From Lachnospiraceae bacterium C1.1 (GTDB lineage: Bacteria; Bacillota; Clostridia; Lachnospirales; Lachnospiraceae): a stretch of 64,000 nucleotides of DNA. The notes below the pieces were generated by a model. That model searched no databases. It saw only the letters and a list, made by a program, of their open reading frames with translations, and was not told where the DNA came from. This document shows, piece by piece, positions 14,425 to 22,244 of the stretch. The first letter of the stretch is position 1. Every line of letters starts with the position of its first letter. A program made the translations under genes and the position numbers. The stretch is from positions 2,553,501 through 2,617,500 of the forward strand of contig JAUISW010000001.1 in assembly GCA_030434875.1 (NCBI GenBank), written 5' to 3'.

Positions 14425-15612
14425 CTATAACAGCCACCTAGTTAAATCCAATACCTTTATCCCTTCAATATCATAATCATCATGCGCCGTATTGGCAATC
14501 AATATTTTGGGATATGCATCTTTAATTGATCTTAGTGGAGATAACTCTCTTTCTAATGTATCTGGATCAGAAATATTATCAGATACCTGGATGTACAGCT
14601 TTTCATTTTGCTTCATAGCTACAAAATCTATCTCTTTCTGATACAGCTTTCCGACATAAATCTCATAGCCCCTTCTAAGCAATTCTAATGCGACTATATT
14701 TTCATATGCTCGTCCATAATCCATATTTCTCGTTCCAAGCATGGCATATCTGAATCCCAAATCGCTAAGATAGTATTTGTCTGATGTTTCCAAATACTTT
14801 TTCCCACGAATATCGTATCTCTTTACTTTATAGAACATAAATGCACTACAGAGATATTTCATATAATTTCCTACAGTTATATGATTCGTTTCAACTTTAT
14901 TTTGCTTAAAAATATTACTAATCTTGCTAGCTGATGTAAGATTGGAAATATTGTCCATCATATAATCTGTTAAAGAATCCAGCAACGCTTCTTCCTTAAT
15001 GCCGTATTTATCTACAAGGTCACGTCTTATAATTGTAGTATAAACATCCTTTATATATGACGCCTGATCCTCTTTTTCGCTGTATACATAAGATCCAGCT
15101 AAACCACCATTCATAACATATGAATCCAGAACATTTGCTGTATTAGAATCATATCCGTAGTACTTACAGTATTCAGAAAAACTAAATGGGTAAACTGGAA
15201 TTTCAATAAATCTGCCTGTAAATAACGTCGATAAATCTGAACTAAGCAAAAATGCATTTGATCCGGTTATATAAATGTCGTATTTACGACTGTTATATAA
15301 ACTATTAATAGCCAGCTCAAATTTCTCACACATTTGAACTTCATCTACAACAATAACATTTGATTTACCATCAATACATTGTCCATCACAGAAATTATAG
15401 AGTTCCTTATATGTTTTTAAATCATCAAATTTTAAATCAGCAAAATCGACATATATTATATTTGTATCTTCATTCGCACGAATCCATTCCATATATGCTC
15501 GTACCAACTCAGACTTTCCGGAACGCCTCAGACCTGTTATTATCTTAATATCTGGAGTATTCCTTAATCGAATAAGTCTATCTAGATAATCTTTTCTTTC
15601 AATAATCTTCAT
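14425..15612 (-). CDS. AAA ATPase with DUF4143 domain
   Basis: Walker A is GLRRSGKSELV (about residue 27) and Walker B is NVIVVDEVQMCEKF. The AAA_14-type arginine region is FTGRFIEIPVYPFSFSEY. The C-terminal DUF4143 nuclease-like domain shows GRAYENIVALELLRRGYEIYV, then KEIDFVA and IQVS, matching the E...D...E/Q-x-K-like pattern with glutamine-valine in place of the usual VK. Such proteins are widespread in bacteria and archaea; their role is unclear and defence or plasmid-related functions have been suggested. The ribosome site is weak. Confidence 0.87.
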   Translation of the reverse strand: MKIIERKDYLDRLIRLRNTPDIKIITGLRRSGKSELVRAYMEWIRANEDTNIIYVDFADLKFDDLKTYKELYNFCDGQCIDGKSNVIVVDEVQMCEKFELAINSLYNSRKYDIYITGSNAFLLSSDLSTLFTGRFIEIPVYPFSFSEYCKYYGYDSNTANVLDSYVMNGGLAGSYVYSEKEDQASYIKDVYTTIIRRDLVDKYGIKEEALLDSLTDYMMDNISNLTSASKISNIFKQNKVETNHITVGNYMKYLCSAFMFYKVKRYDIRGKKYLETSDKYYLSDLGFRYAMLGTRNMDYGRAYENIVALELLRRGYEIYVGKLYQKEIDFVAMKQNEKLYIQVSDNISDPDTLERELSPLRSIKDAYPKILIANTAHDDYDIEGIKVLDLTRWLL

Positions 15613-15620
15613 ATGAATCC

Positions 15621-15683
15621 CACTTTCAAAACTTTAATTTCTTTTCACTTTTGAAAATATTGTATCATTCACTTTCAAAACTT
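15621..15683. promoter_or_regulatory. Possible operator upstream of the DUF4143 ATPase
   Basis: The 14-mer CACTTTCAAAACTT occurs at 15621-15634 and 15670-15683. Between them is CACTTTTGAAAA (15646-15657), the half-site in inverted form. The array covers the likely promoter. Function is inferred. Confidence 0.4.
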
Positions 15684-15712
15684 ACAATAAATTTCTTTTT
15701 TGAAATCAATCT

Positions 15713-15753
15713 AAAAAAAGAACAGCTATCCTTTCGAATAACTGCTCTATGTA
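15713..15753. repeat. Direct repeat with hairpin, distal copy
   Basis: Partner of 14335-14376, with one or two differences in the stem and one missing base in the loop. Confidence 0.7.
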
Positions 15754-15754
15754 A

Positions 15755-15981
15755 GACGGTTGCTATTCAAATACTGCTGAGAAATCTATTGAATAATCCA
15801 GTGAATATCTCTCCGAAAATGACGACGGTTACAGATGGCAGCTTCAATATCCCGATGCCGGAGATACACCGACCTGATATATAAATACAATGACAACAAA
15901 TTGATCTTTACAGTTTTGCCCGATAACACAATTGAAAATATAAAGATCGACAAAAATGCCCCCCGGGCTTGGGGGGCATAA
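15755..15981 (+). pseudogene. Relic of an unknown gene's C-terminal end
   Basis: One plus-strand frame gives DGCYSNTAEKSIE, a TAA, then SSEYLSENDDGYRWQLQYPD up to a TGA at 15875-15877. The neighbouring frame continues with LIYKYNDNKLIFTVLPDNTI to a stop at 15981. A conserved-looking protein tail with one nonsense and one frameshift mutation is the simplest reading. I cannot name the family. No start or upstream part exists. Confidence 0.5.
15956..15979 (-). terminator. Nitroreductase terminator
   Basis: ATGCCCCCC pairs perfectly with GGGGGGCAT around a 6-base loop. On the minus strand TTTTTG follows. Confidence 0.8.
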
Positions 15982-15996
15982 ATCCTCTTTCACTTT

Positions 15997-16509
15997 TTAC
16001 ATATAAACAACTGTTTCCGATAAATCTTTTCTTGAATCATGATTTGCAAGGGGTGCTGTTCCCTCAGCTGCATATCCAAGATCAAGAAGCATCAATACTT
16101 CCTCATTCTCCGGAAGTCCGAGCGCTTCTGCAACCTTATCAGGATCAAAGTAATTAAGCCAGCAGCTGTCAACACCCTCAGCAGCCGCTGCCAGCATCAT
16201 ATGCGTAGCAACGATCGAGGCATCTTCAACTCCGGAATCTCTTTTTTCTCCGGGATATGTGAATACATTATTTTTATCAAAAGCGACTGCAAGAACTGTA
16301 GGTGCGCCATATCTGCAAGGTGTAACGCTGTCAACCTTTGCGAGATTTTCTTCCGACTGGATGACATAAACACGCTGTTCCTGAAGATTCTTAGCAGTAG
16401 GAGCCAGCCTTCCTGCCTCTAAAATGGCATCGAGCTTTTCCTTCTCTACCTGTCTTCCGTCATACTTTTTGCATGAATAACGCTTCTTGATCAATTCCCT
16501 GAATTCCAT
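15997..16509 (-). CDS. Nitroreductase family protein
   Basis: This is an FMN-dependent oxidoreductase of about 170 residues. It starts MEFRELIKKRYSCKKYD, the R-x-S-x-(R/K)-x-(F/Y) flavin-binding start of the family, followed by LEAGRLAPTAKNLQEQ. The middle helix AAAAEGVDSCWLNYFDP is also typical. The substrate is unknown. A strong GGAGG directly follows a 62-bp palindrome in the leader. Confidence 0.9.
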   Translation of the reverse strand: MEFRELIKKRYSCKKYDGRQVEKEKLDAILEAGRLAPTAKNLQEQRVYVIQSEENLAKVDSVTPCRYGAPTVLAVAFDKNNVFTYPGEKRDSGVEDASIVATHMMLAAAAEGVDSCWLNYFDPDKVAEALGLPENEEVLMLLDLGYAAEGTAPLANHDSRKDLSETVVYM

Positions 16510-16523
16510 TTTTTCCTCCTTTT

Positions 16524-16585
16524 GAGCCCCGGGGACGTAGTATAGGGCTCATTTAAATGAGCCTTATATTACGTCCCCAAGGCTC
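16524..16585. other. 62-bp near-perfect palindrome
   Basis: Three nested stems are present: GAGCC/GGCTC, GGGGACGTA/TACGTCCCC, and GGCTCATTTAAATGAGCC at the centre. It sits between a small ORF and the nitroreductase, three bases before the latter's ribosome site. It could be an mRNA structure controlling translation or a read-through-limiting hairpin. No T run follows. Confidence 0.75.
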
Positions 16586-16596
16586 ATCTGTTTATT

Positions 16597-16710
16597 TTAC
16601 CATCTGCCGGAGCCATGGCACCAGCCTCTGCCCCTGCCTCTGCCTGTAAATGCTGCAAGCGATATGACAAATGTTGAAACAGCAAAAATTTTCTTAAACT
16701 TTGTTTTCAT
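16597..16710 (-). CDS. Tiny secreted-peptide candidate (37 aa)
   Basis: From an ATG at 16708-16710 the frame begins MKTKFKKIFAVSTFVISLAA, a good short signal-peptide-like stretch. It ends in FTGRGRGRGWCHGSGRW: a Gly/Arg run with one cysteine, one histidine and two tryptophans. The gene starts 20 nt after the glutathione peroxidase stop. The ribosome site is weak. I do not know the family. Metal binding or antimicrobial action are guesses. Confidence 0.4.
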   Translation of the reverse strand: MKTKFKKIFAVSTFVISLAAFTGRGRGRGWCHGSGRW

Positions 16711-16730
16711 AACTTAATTCATGTCTAATA

Positions 16731-17270
16731 TCAAAGAAGGCTCTTGATGCAATCCTCAACCTTTTTCATATCAGCTGTAGGCTCAAATCTTGCAACAACC
16801 TTACCTTCACGGTCAATGATAAACTTTGTGAAATTCCACTTGATGTCGGACTTATTTCTCCAGTCAGGATCAGCTTCGTCAAACATCTTCTCAAGAAGAG
16901 GCTTTAACTCGTGCTCATCAAATCCCTCAAAGCCCTTCTGCTCTTTAAGATATGTGAATAAAGGAAGCTCGTTTGCACCATTCACGTCAGACTTCTTCAT
17001 CTGAGGGAATGTTGTGTTGAAGTGCATTGTGCAGAACTCATGGATCTCCTCATCACTTCCCGGTGCCTGTCCGCCGAACTGGTTGCAGGGGATATCAAGA
17101 ATTTCAAGTCCCTTTTCATGATAGTCCTTGTAGCGCTGCTCAATGGGCTCATACTGAGGTGTGAATCCACATCCTGTTGCTGTATTAACTACCATTACAA
17201 CCTTTCCCTTGCAATCTGCGAGGTTAAGTTCTTCACCTTTTCCTGTTGTTACCTTGTAATCATAAAACAT
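16731..17270 (-). CDS. Glutathione peroxidase family (thiol peroxidase)
   Basis: The active site NTATGCGFTPQYEPIEQ has cysteine where animal enzymes have selenocysteine. It is followed by DIPCNQFGGQAPGSDEEI (glutamine of the catalytic tetrad) and KWNFTKFIIDREGKVVARF (tryptophan and asparagine). Bacterial cysteine forms usually use thioredoxin rather than glutathione. The length of 179 aa is normal and the GGAG start is clear. It is part of a minus-strand redox cluster with nitroreductases and a flavodoxin. Confidence 0.94.
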   Translation of the reverse strand: MFYDYKVTTGKGEELNLADCKGKVVMVVNTATGCGFTPQYEPIEQRYKDYHEKGLEILDIPCNQFGGQAPGSDEEIHEFCTMHFNTTFPQMKKSDVNGANELPLFTYLKEQKGFEGFDEHELKPLLEKMFDEADPDWRNKSDIKWNFTKFIIDREGKVVARFEPTADMKKVEDCIKSLL

Positions 17271-17337
17271 AGTCTTACTCCTTTCATATCTATATCAAAT
17301 AGATATCTCAAATCATTATTTTTTACTCAATTAAATA

Positions 17338-17814
17338 TTAAAGTCCTTCTGTCCAAAGCTTAAGGTCAGCTTCTGAAATCTCTCCACCGAGACGTTTTCC
17401 GTCATCAACTGAAGCACCGTCTCCGAGGAGTTCTCTGATGCGTGCAGCAGCTGCTGCTACATCACCACCACCGGAAGTGCAGAAAGGAACAACTTTCTTT
17501 CCGTTGAAATCATATGCATCTAAAAATGTATCAACAACGCTTGGCTCACGTCCCCACCAGATTGGGAATCCGATAAATACCTTGTCATACTGTGCAAAGT
17601 TTTCTACTGCTCCTACGATCGCAGGTCTGCAGTTCTTATCTGCCATTTCAACAGAGCTGCGTGACTCCTTGTTTTTCCAGTCAAGATCTTCAGCTGTATA
17701 GAGTGTTTCAGGCTTAATTTCAAAGCAGTCTCCCTGCTCGATCTTAGCTATTTCTGCTGCAGCCTTTGCTGTTACTCCGCTTGCTGAAAAATACGCAACT
17801 AATGTCTTACTCAT
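17338..17814 (-). CDS. Flavodoxin-like protein
   Basis: MSKTLVAYFSASGVTAKAA holds the phosphate-binding loop (S-x-S-G-x-T), followed by VFIGFPIWWGREPSVVDTFL and VPFCTSGGGDV, which line the FMN site in Flavodoxin_4-type proteins. It is probably an NAD(P)H-linked or electron-carrier flavoprotein. I use the ATG at 17814 (GGAG 9 nt upstream) over an earlier codon. Confidence 0.9.
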   Translation of the reverse strand: MSKTLVAYFSASGVTAKAAAEIAKIEQGDCFEIKPETLYTAEDLDWKNKESRSSVEMADKNCRPAIVGAVENFAQYDKVFIGFPIWWGREPSVVDTFLDAYDFNGKKVVPFCTSGGGDVAAAAARIRELLGDGASVDDGKRLGGEISEADLKLWTEGL

Positions 17815-17933
17815 TATTTTGTCTCCTTTCAATTCCGGAAGCCGAACTTTCTTCCCTTGTGTGCAATTAGTTAGATAACGCTAACTTTTTCTTTATAAAA
17901 AAGCCTGTATAAATTTGATCAAAACAAGCTGTT

Positions 17934-18353
17934 TTATTCTTTGTAATTCTTCATACTTTCTATGACATCCGCAAGAGTTCTTCTCTTAAACTCTTCCATT
18001 GCTTTTTCTTCAATTTCCGTGAACTGCTCTGTCAGCACCGGTTTGATGCGGCGACCGACTATGCATTCATCATTCGGATTCTGATGCATGTCAAAGACAT
18101 GATACTGATCTGACTCATAAACTGCACAGTAGATCTTATAAAAACTAAGCTCCTCTGCCGGAATTCTAAGCTTAAATCCGCTGACTCCCTGCTTACTTTC
18201 TATGATCTTTCCTTTTTTCAAAAGGCCTGTGATCTTTCTTATATAGCTCGCATTTGTTCCGACGCTGGATGCGATGTGTTCGGAACTCAGCGGCTTTTCT
18301 GCCTCAGAGATCAGTATCAGTATATGTATTGCTGAAGAAAAACGAGTGTCCAT
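17934..18353 (-). CDS. Rrf2-family transcriptional regulator
   Basis: A winged-helix protein of 139 aa. MDTRFSSAIHILILISEAEK and the recognition helix region TNASYIRKITGLLKKGKIIE match Rrf2 proteins such as YwnA. There is only one cysteine (DECIVG), so an iron-sulfur sensor with three cysteines is excluded. Its ATG directly follows the TAA of the upstream nitroreductase, so it probably regulates that operon or nearby redox genes. Confidence 0.88.
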   Translation of the reverse strand: MDTRFSSAIHILILISEAEKPLSSEHIASSVGTNASYIRKITGLLKKGKIIESKQGVSGFKLRIPAEELSFYKIYCAVYESDQYHVFDMHQNPNDECIVGRRIKPVLTEQFTEIEEKAMEEFKRRTLADVIESMKNYKE

Positions 18354-19166
18354 TTATTTAGCCCTCTCATAAGAGATAGTATATGTCAGGCCCTCAGGTA
18401 CCTTGATATCCGGAGCTTCTTTTACGAATTTACCTTCATGTCCGTTCTCCTGCATTGAAAGATCAAAGTGGCATGCGGCAATTCCCATATCTACCTTTTG
18501 AACATCAAATTCGCCTTTGTTAATGGTTCTCTTTTCATAGAAATGAACCTTATCACCATCTACTACAACGCGCCATGGCTGTTTGTTTACAGCTGAAGGT
18601 GCAAGTCTTACCATCTCAAGAGCCTCTGCGAAAACTCCTGCATCTTCTTTTGAAAGCTTATTTTCAAAGTTATCTTTATAGAAGATTTCTTCAAAAGGAA
18701 CTCTGTCATCAGCCCTAAGACCTTTTCTCATCATCGATTCGCGGATGCTCAACTTTTCTGCAGAATATCCTACAGGGCTTGCTGTGATAAATATCTCATC
18801 ATCTGATAATTCCATTGCTTTTTCAAAAGCCGGTCTGTCAAATGTTCCTGCGATTATGACTGTTCCGATACCAAGGCTCTCTGCATAGAGGCAGGCATAT
18901 TCAAAACTGTAGCCATATCCAATCTCATAATCCTCTGTCTTTTTGGTCTTTGCTGACATATAGGTGTGTTCACCCTTTAATACCGGACTTGAAAGTTTGT
19001 CTTCATCCTTATCAAGAAATCTAAACTCAACCGGAAGACCGAATGGATTTAAGTCTTTTTTTGTAAATTCTTTAAGAGCTTCTAAATCTGAATCCTTTAA
19101 TCTCTTATCATCGAATGTTCTTACACTTCTTCGTGATCTTACTGCGTCTGCAATTGAAAATTTCAT
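18354..19166 (-). CDS. TM1586-type nitroreductase
   Basis: 270 aa, with the double-lobe layout of the Putative-TM-nitroreductase family. RSRRSVRTFDDKRLKDSDLE lies at the N-terminal end, SLGIGTVIIAGTFDR in the middle and MVRLAPSAVNKQPWRVVVDG in the second half (flavin contact). It is co-transcribed with the Rrf2 gene with no gap. The substrate is unknown. Confidence 0.88.
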   Translation of the reverse strand: MKFSIADAVRSRRSVRTFDDKRLKDSDLEALKEFTKKDLNPFGLPVEFRFLDKDEDKLSSPVLKGEHTYMSAKTKKTEDYEIGYGYSFEYACLYAESLGIGTVIIAGTFDRPAFEKAMELSDDEIFITASPVGYSAEKLSIRESMMRKGLRADDRVPFEEIFYKDNFENKLSKEDAGVFAEALEMVRLAPSAVNKQPWRVVVDGDKVHFYEKRTINKGEFDVQKVDMGIAACHFDLSMQENGHEGKFVKEAPDIKVPEGLTYTISYERAK

Positions 19167-19482
19167 TTTATTAACTCCCTATACTTGTATCAGTTGCAAA
19201 TACATCTTACTATCCGAGACCGCATTATGTCAATAGATTTACTTATAAAAATTTTATAAACTAATATCTGGCCAAACATTTTATTTCGTAATAACACATC
19301 TAGTTTTTTTACTTCGCCTGTTACGCCGTTCGCCTCAAAGTTCCTACGAGGAACGCTCTCGCTTTGGGCTCCGACGCAGCGGCACCTAATACCGCTGCGA
19401 TTTTTCTTTTGCAGCGAAAGCGTCCCTCGTTGGAAACAGATAAGCCAAACAACGCAACAGTTGAGATTTGAAGAACTATAAG
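19167..19482. other. Intergenic region with structured segment
   Basis: There is no gene. 19316-19450 is GC-richer than its surroundings and holds short palindromes (GTTCCTACGAGGAAC at about 19341-19355 and CGCTGCGAT...TTTGCAGCG), possibly the relic of a repeat element. Confidence 0.4.
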
Positions 19483-19927
19483 CTACAGCAGATCCTCAGC
19501 GATCTTTTTGCCTGTAGGTGTAGTAGCAGCAAGGCCACCGTTTCCGGTCTCGCGGATATCTGCACTCATACCTCTTCCGATGCTTTTCATCGCATCAATA
19601 ACTTCATCAGGCGGAATTTTGCTTACGATTCCGGCAACAGCCATATCTGCACTTGTTACTGCATTAACTGCTCCGATAACATTTAATCTCAAAACTCTTT
19701 GGAATATCCGGATCATCTACTTTCATACCGAGCAATCCTGCAACTAAGGCCTTGTCTGTCCCGTGTCCTTTGCCCGTAGCCAGAAACAAACCGTGAAGAT
19801 ATATATCTGCTTTTTTTATTTTTTCATTGACCAGCTTCGCACATACATTTCCGATCTTAACTGCACCCGCAGTGTGCGAACTCGATGGTCCGACCATTAC
19901 CGGTCCAACAACATCAAATAGATTCAC
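19483..19927 (-). pseudogene. L-serine dehydratase relic: sdaAB start joined to sdaAA end
   Basis: The first part (GTG start at 19927) reads VNLFDVVGPVMVGPSSSHTA and ATGKGHGTDKALVAGLLGMK, the N-terminal end of the beta subunit of iron-sulfur L-serine dehydratase. After FEI the frame breaks. A second frame continues with NVIGAVNAVTSADMAVAG, IPPDEVIDAMKSIGRG and GGLAATTPTGKKIAEDLL, the C-terminal end of the alpha subunit. The middle of the two-gene operon, including all cluster cysteines, is missing. A single deletion with an out-of-frame junction near 19676-19690 explains this. Confidence 0.85.
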
Positions 19928-19962
19928 CTCTGAATTTCCTTTCTTAATAAAGAGTAAAAAAA

Positions 19963-20000
19963 ATGCAGACAAAAGAGCCCTGCGGCATCTTTGTCTGCAT
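19963..20000 (-). terminator. Terminator between the small basic protein and the sda relic
   Basis: ATGCAGACAAA pairs perfectly with TTTGTCTGCAT. On the minus strand eight T residues follow. Confidence 0.85.
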
Positions 20001-20051
20001 ATCTGAATTTTAATCAAAAGTTATTCCTCTGTCAACAAAAGTCTTTTTTAC

Positions 20052-20318
20052 TTAGTCCGATTTACCAAATGGAAAGATTTTTTTAGTCAGTCCCATAACA
20101 TAGTCAATCGCATCCTTATGGGCTTCCAATATTCCGATTCCATCTGAAGCAAATTTCTTCGTTCCTTCGATCAGTGCATCTGCATCAGTTCCATTGACAT
20201 TGTTCGATCTTTTTAATGTCTTGGCAATTTTATTGCTGTGATGCTTTTCTACCACCCTTGATCTGCGTTTGATCGCTTTTAAGGATGCTCTTCTTACCCT
20301 TCTGAGTCCTCTGGCCAT
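20052..20318 (-). CDS. Small basic hypothetical protein (88 aa)
   Basis: I do not recognise this protein. The N-terminal third is strongly basic (MARGLRRVRRASLKAIKRRS), and the rest is amphipathic and contains GTKKFASDGIGILEAHKDAI. It could bind nucleic acid or membrane. It has its own terminator. Its neighbours (an insertion element and a collapsed operon) mark a rearranged segment. Confidence 0.6.
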   Translation of the reverse strand: MARGLRRVRRASLKAIKRRSRVVEKHHSNKIAKTLKRSNNVNGTDADALIEGTKKFASDGIGILEAHKDAIDYVMGLTKKIFPFGKSD

Positions 20319-20394
20319 TTGCGCCCCTCACTTTCCTGATAAGCTACAATAGATATTGATGTTATCGGCTAAAAATGCTTTTTATTAAAGCCTT

Positions 20395-20487
20395 TTCGTG
20401 AACTACCCATCACCTAAAGGTAATGGGCTTCTAAGAGCCTAACGGCTCTATTTAAGAAGTTTGATATTTAAGTTTCCACCTGAAATA
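20395..20487 (-). ncRNA. Candidate omega (guide) RNA end of the tnpB element
   Basis: TnpB guide RNAs overlap the 3' end of tnpB and run to the right end of the element. Here the segment after the tnpB stop keeps two strong hairpins before the boundary near 20395. The guide would be the flanking sequence just beyond it. Inferred from position and family knowledge. Confidence 0.5.
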
Positions 20488-21738
20488 TCAGGCAATCCTT
20501 ATTCTTACGGGCGTGTCCACTTCGCCCCTACCGTATAGGATACTAAGATCCACAACGCTACTTTTACGCATAATGTTTAATGCTCCATTTACATCGGCAT
20601 TAAATGTTTTACCACTCGCTGTTTTGTAAAGACCACGATATATTCTATTACCGCTAAATTGATATTCTTTTGGGTTATCAGCATTATAGACAGGAATATC
20701 ATCTTTATCCCAAAATGAGGATTTAGACGTATAGCTTTCTTCCTGTTTTACAAACACAATACCGTTAAGTTCACAGAGATATTCAAGCTTACTACGCAAC
20801 TGGCCATATGGAATATTGACAAAATTCTGATTGTTTTGTTTACCGATACGACTACCACGCTGAAATGTCTCATTATAGCCAACTACAAGAATTCCTATGT
20901 CATCCAAAATGCAGTGATCTATGATTTTACGAGCAGCTTTATTCATATAATCATTGACTTTGTTATTACGATCACGGGCTATCGCTTTTTGTCTATTAGT
21001 AGTCTTTTTCCCGTAATGCTGTTTATCTTTAATAGACTGTAAGCGAGCGTTTTCCTTGTTGAACCACTGATTAATAGATTTAAGCTTTTTACCGTCAATA
21101 ATGAAGGATTTACCATTACTTGATACAGCTGTTACGAGATTATTGATTCCTAAATCCAAAGCAAGTGCATTGTTTTTATTAAGATTTCTTTGGACACATT
21201 CAGCTTCGTAAATATACTGAATTTCAAAGAACCTTGCATTAGCTTTAGGTATAATACGAATCTCTTTGACTTTTTTATCAAGCAGTACAGGTGGTATTGT
21301 GATTTCAACAGGTTTATGTAATTTCTTAAAACTGTTAGAAAATGGAAGTATTAACTTATTTCCATTAAGTCTTACAAAACCTATGACAAGTGTTGTATAT
21401 CCATCTTTAGGAAGATAATGTGGCAATTTGCAATCCTTAAAAGTATATTTACCTTGTTTAGCCAGTTTTAAAAGTCCAAAGAACGATTTGAAAGAACCAT
21501 CAACTTCTTTAAGGATTTGTTGTGCCATATTGGAATTTAATGATTTATAGTTAGGACTATTCTTCAATAGGGCATAATTCTTTTCGTATTTAAGAAATTC
21601 TCCTTCAGTAAAGTAATACTGTCGCACATTGTAAATAGCTTCGTTAGCAAGATTTTTTGCAGTATGACACAATTCTTTTATTGTAAGATACTCTTCCTTA
21701 GACAGATGCTTGACTTGTTGTTTTACAGTAAGATACAT
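20488..21738 (-). CDS. tnpB: TnpB RNA-guided nuclease, form without zinc ribbon
   Basis: TnpB is the RuvC-type, RNA-guided nuclease of IS605 elements. The first catalytic aspartate is in ALALDLGINNLV, the glutamate probably in VVGYNETF, and the last aspartate in NADVNGALNIMRK. The usual C-x2-C...C-x2-C ribbon between the last two motifs is replaced by ESYTSKSSFWDKDD and GNRIYRGLYKT without any cysteine, a known subfamily in clostridia. The reading frame is intact (416 aa) and the start has AAAGGAG. Confidence 0.92.
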   Translation of the reverse strand: MYLTVKQQVKHLSKEEYLTIKELCHTAKNLANEAIYNVRQYYFTEGEFLKYEKNYALLKNSPNYKSLNSNMAQQILKEVDGSFKSFFGLLKLAKQGKYTFKDCKLPHYLPKDGYTTLVIGFVRLNGNKLILPFSNSFKKLHKPVEITIPPVLLDKKVKEIRIIPKANARFFEIQYIYEAECVQRNLNKNNALALDLGINNLVTAVSSNGKSFIIDGKKLKSINQWFNKENARLQSIKDKQHYGKKTTNRQKAIARDRNNKVNDYMNKAARKIIDHCILDDIGILVVGYNETFQRGSRIGKQNNQNFVNIPYGQLRSKLEYLCELNGIVFVKQEESYTSKSSFWDKDDIPVYNADNPKEYQFSGNRIYRGLYKTASGKTFNADVNGALNIMRKSSVVDLSILYGRGEVDTPVRIRIA

Positions 21739-21977
21739 GCAGATTTCTCCTTTCATAGACTCGGAAATAAGATTTCCTGTATGTATATTATATCAAATAT
21801 TTTACTGATTTAATAGCCTTTAAGTAAAATATAGGTATTCTAAATCTGACGCCATTCATCCCACGACCTTTTAGGTCATGGGTTTTCTGGCTGATGTATT
21901 ATAAAAAATGATATCACAGATCAGGAAAAAGAAGAATCTTTTTTTCTAATAAAATCGGCCGTCTGTCATATCTTTGA

Positions 21978-22226
21978 TCATCCTCTGTTTCCATCATGAA
22001 ACTGCGCATCAGCCGTATATACAAATCCCCAAAAAAGAGAAAAGACAACCGGATATCCTGCAAAACATACTGCCCATTCCGGCGAATCCAGCACCCATCT
22101 GCTGACTATCAGCCATGTAAAAAAACCGATAGCTGCAAATACAGTTCCCATTATAAAAAACAAAGCTTTGTATTTATTTTCAGCCTTCCAGTTTTTATTA
22201 TCTATATAATTCCACAGATTCTTCAT
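21978..22226 (-). CDS. Small two-helix membrane protein
   Basis: 82 aa with two hydrophobic segments (about 22-44 and 54-72). I do not recognise the family. It follows phoU by 18 bp on the same strand and may be the last gene of the pst operon. Confidence 0.65.
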   Translation of the reverse strand: MKNLWNYIDNKNWKAENKYKALFFIMGTVFAAIGFFTWLIVSRWVLDSPEWAVCFAGYPVVFSLFWGFVYTADAQFHDGNRG

Positions 22227-22244
22227 GAGACTCCACCTCTTTGT

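Larger units (their letters stand above)
20395..21890 (-). mobile_element. IS200/IS605-type element with tnpB only
   Basis: Both ends carry a similar subterminal hairpin. On the minus strand these are CCCATGACCTAAAAGGTCG at the upstream end (21860-21882) and CCCATTACCTTTAGGTGATG at the downstream end (20406-20427). A second hairpin AGAGCC/GGCTCT lies at 20434-20449. There is no tnpA, so the element depends on a transposase elsewhere. Exact ends are approximate. Confidence 0.8.

Noticed and set aside
20488..21738. Cas12-type effector
   Set aside because: Length (416 aa), end hairpins and absence of an array identify TnpB of an IS605 element.
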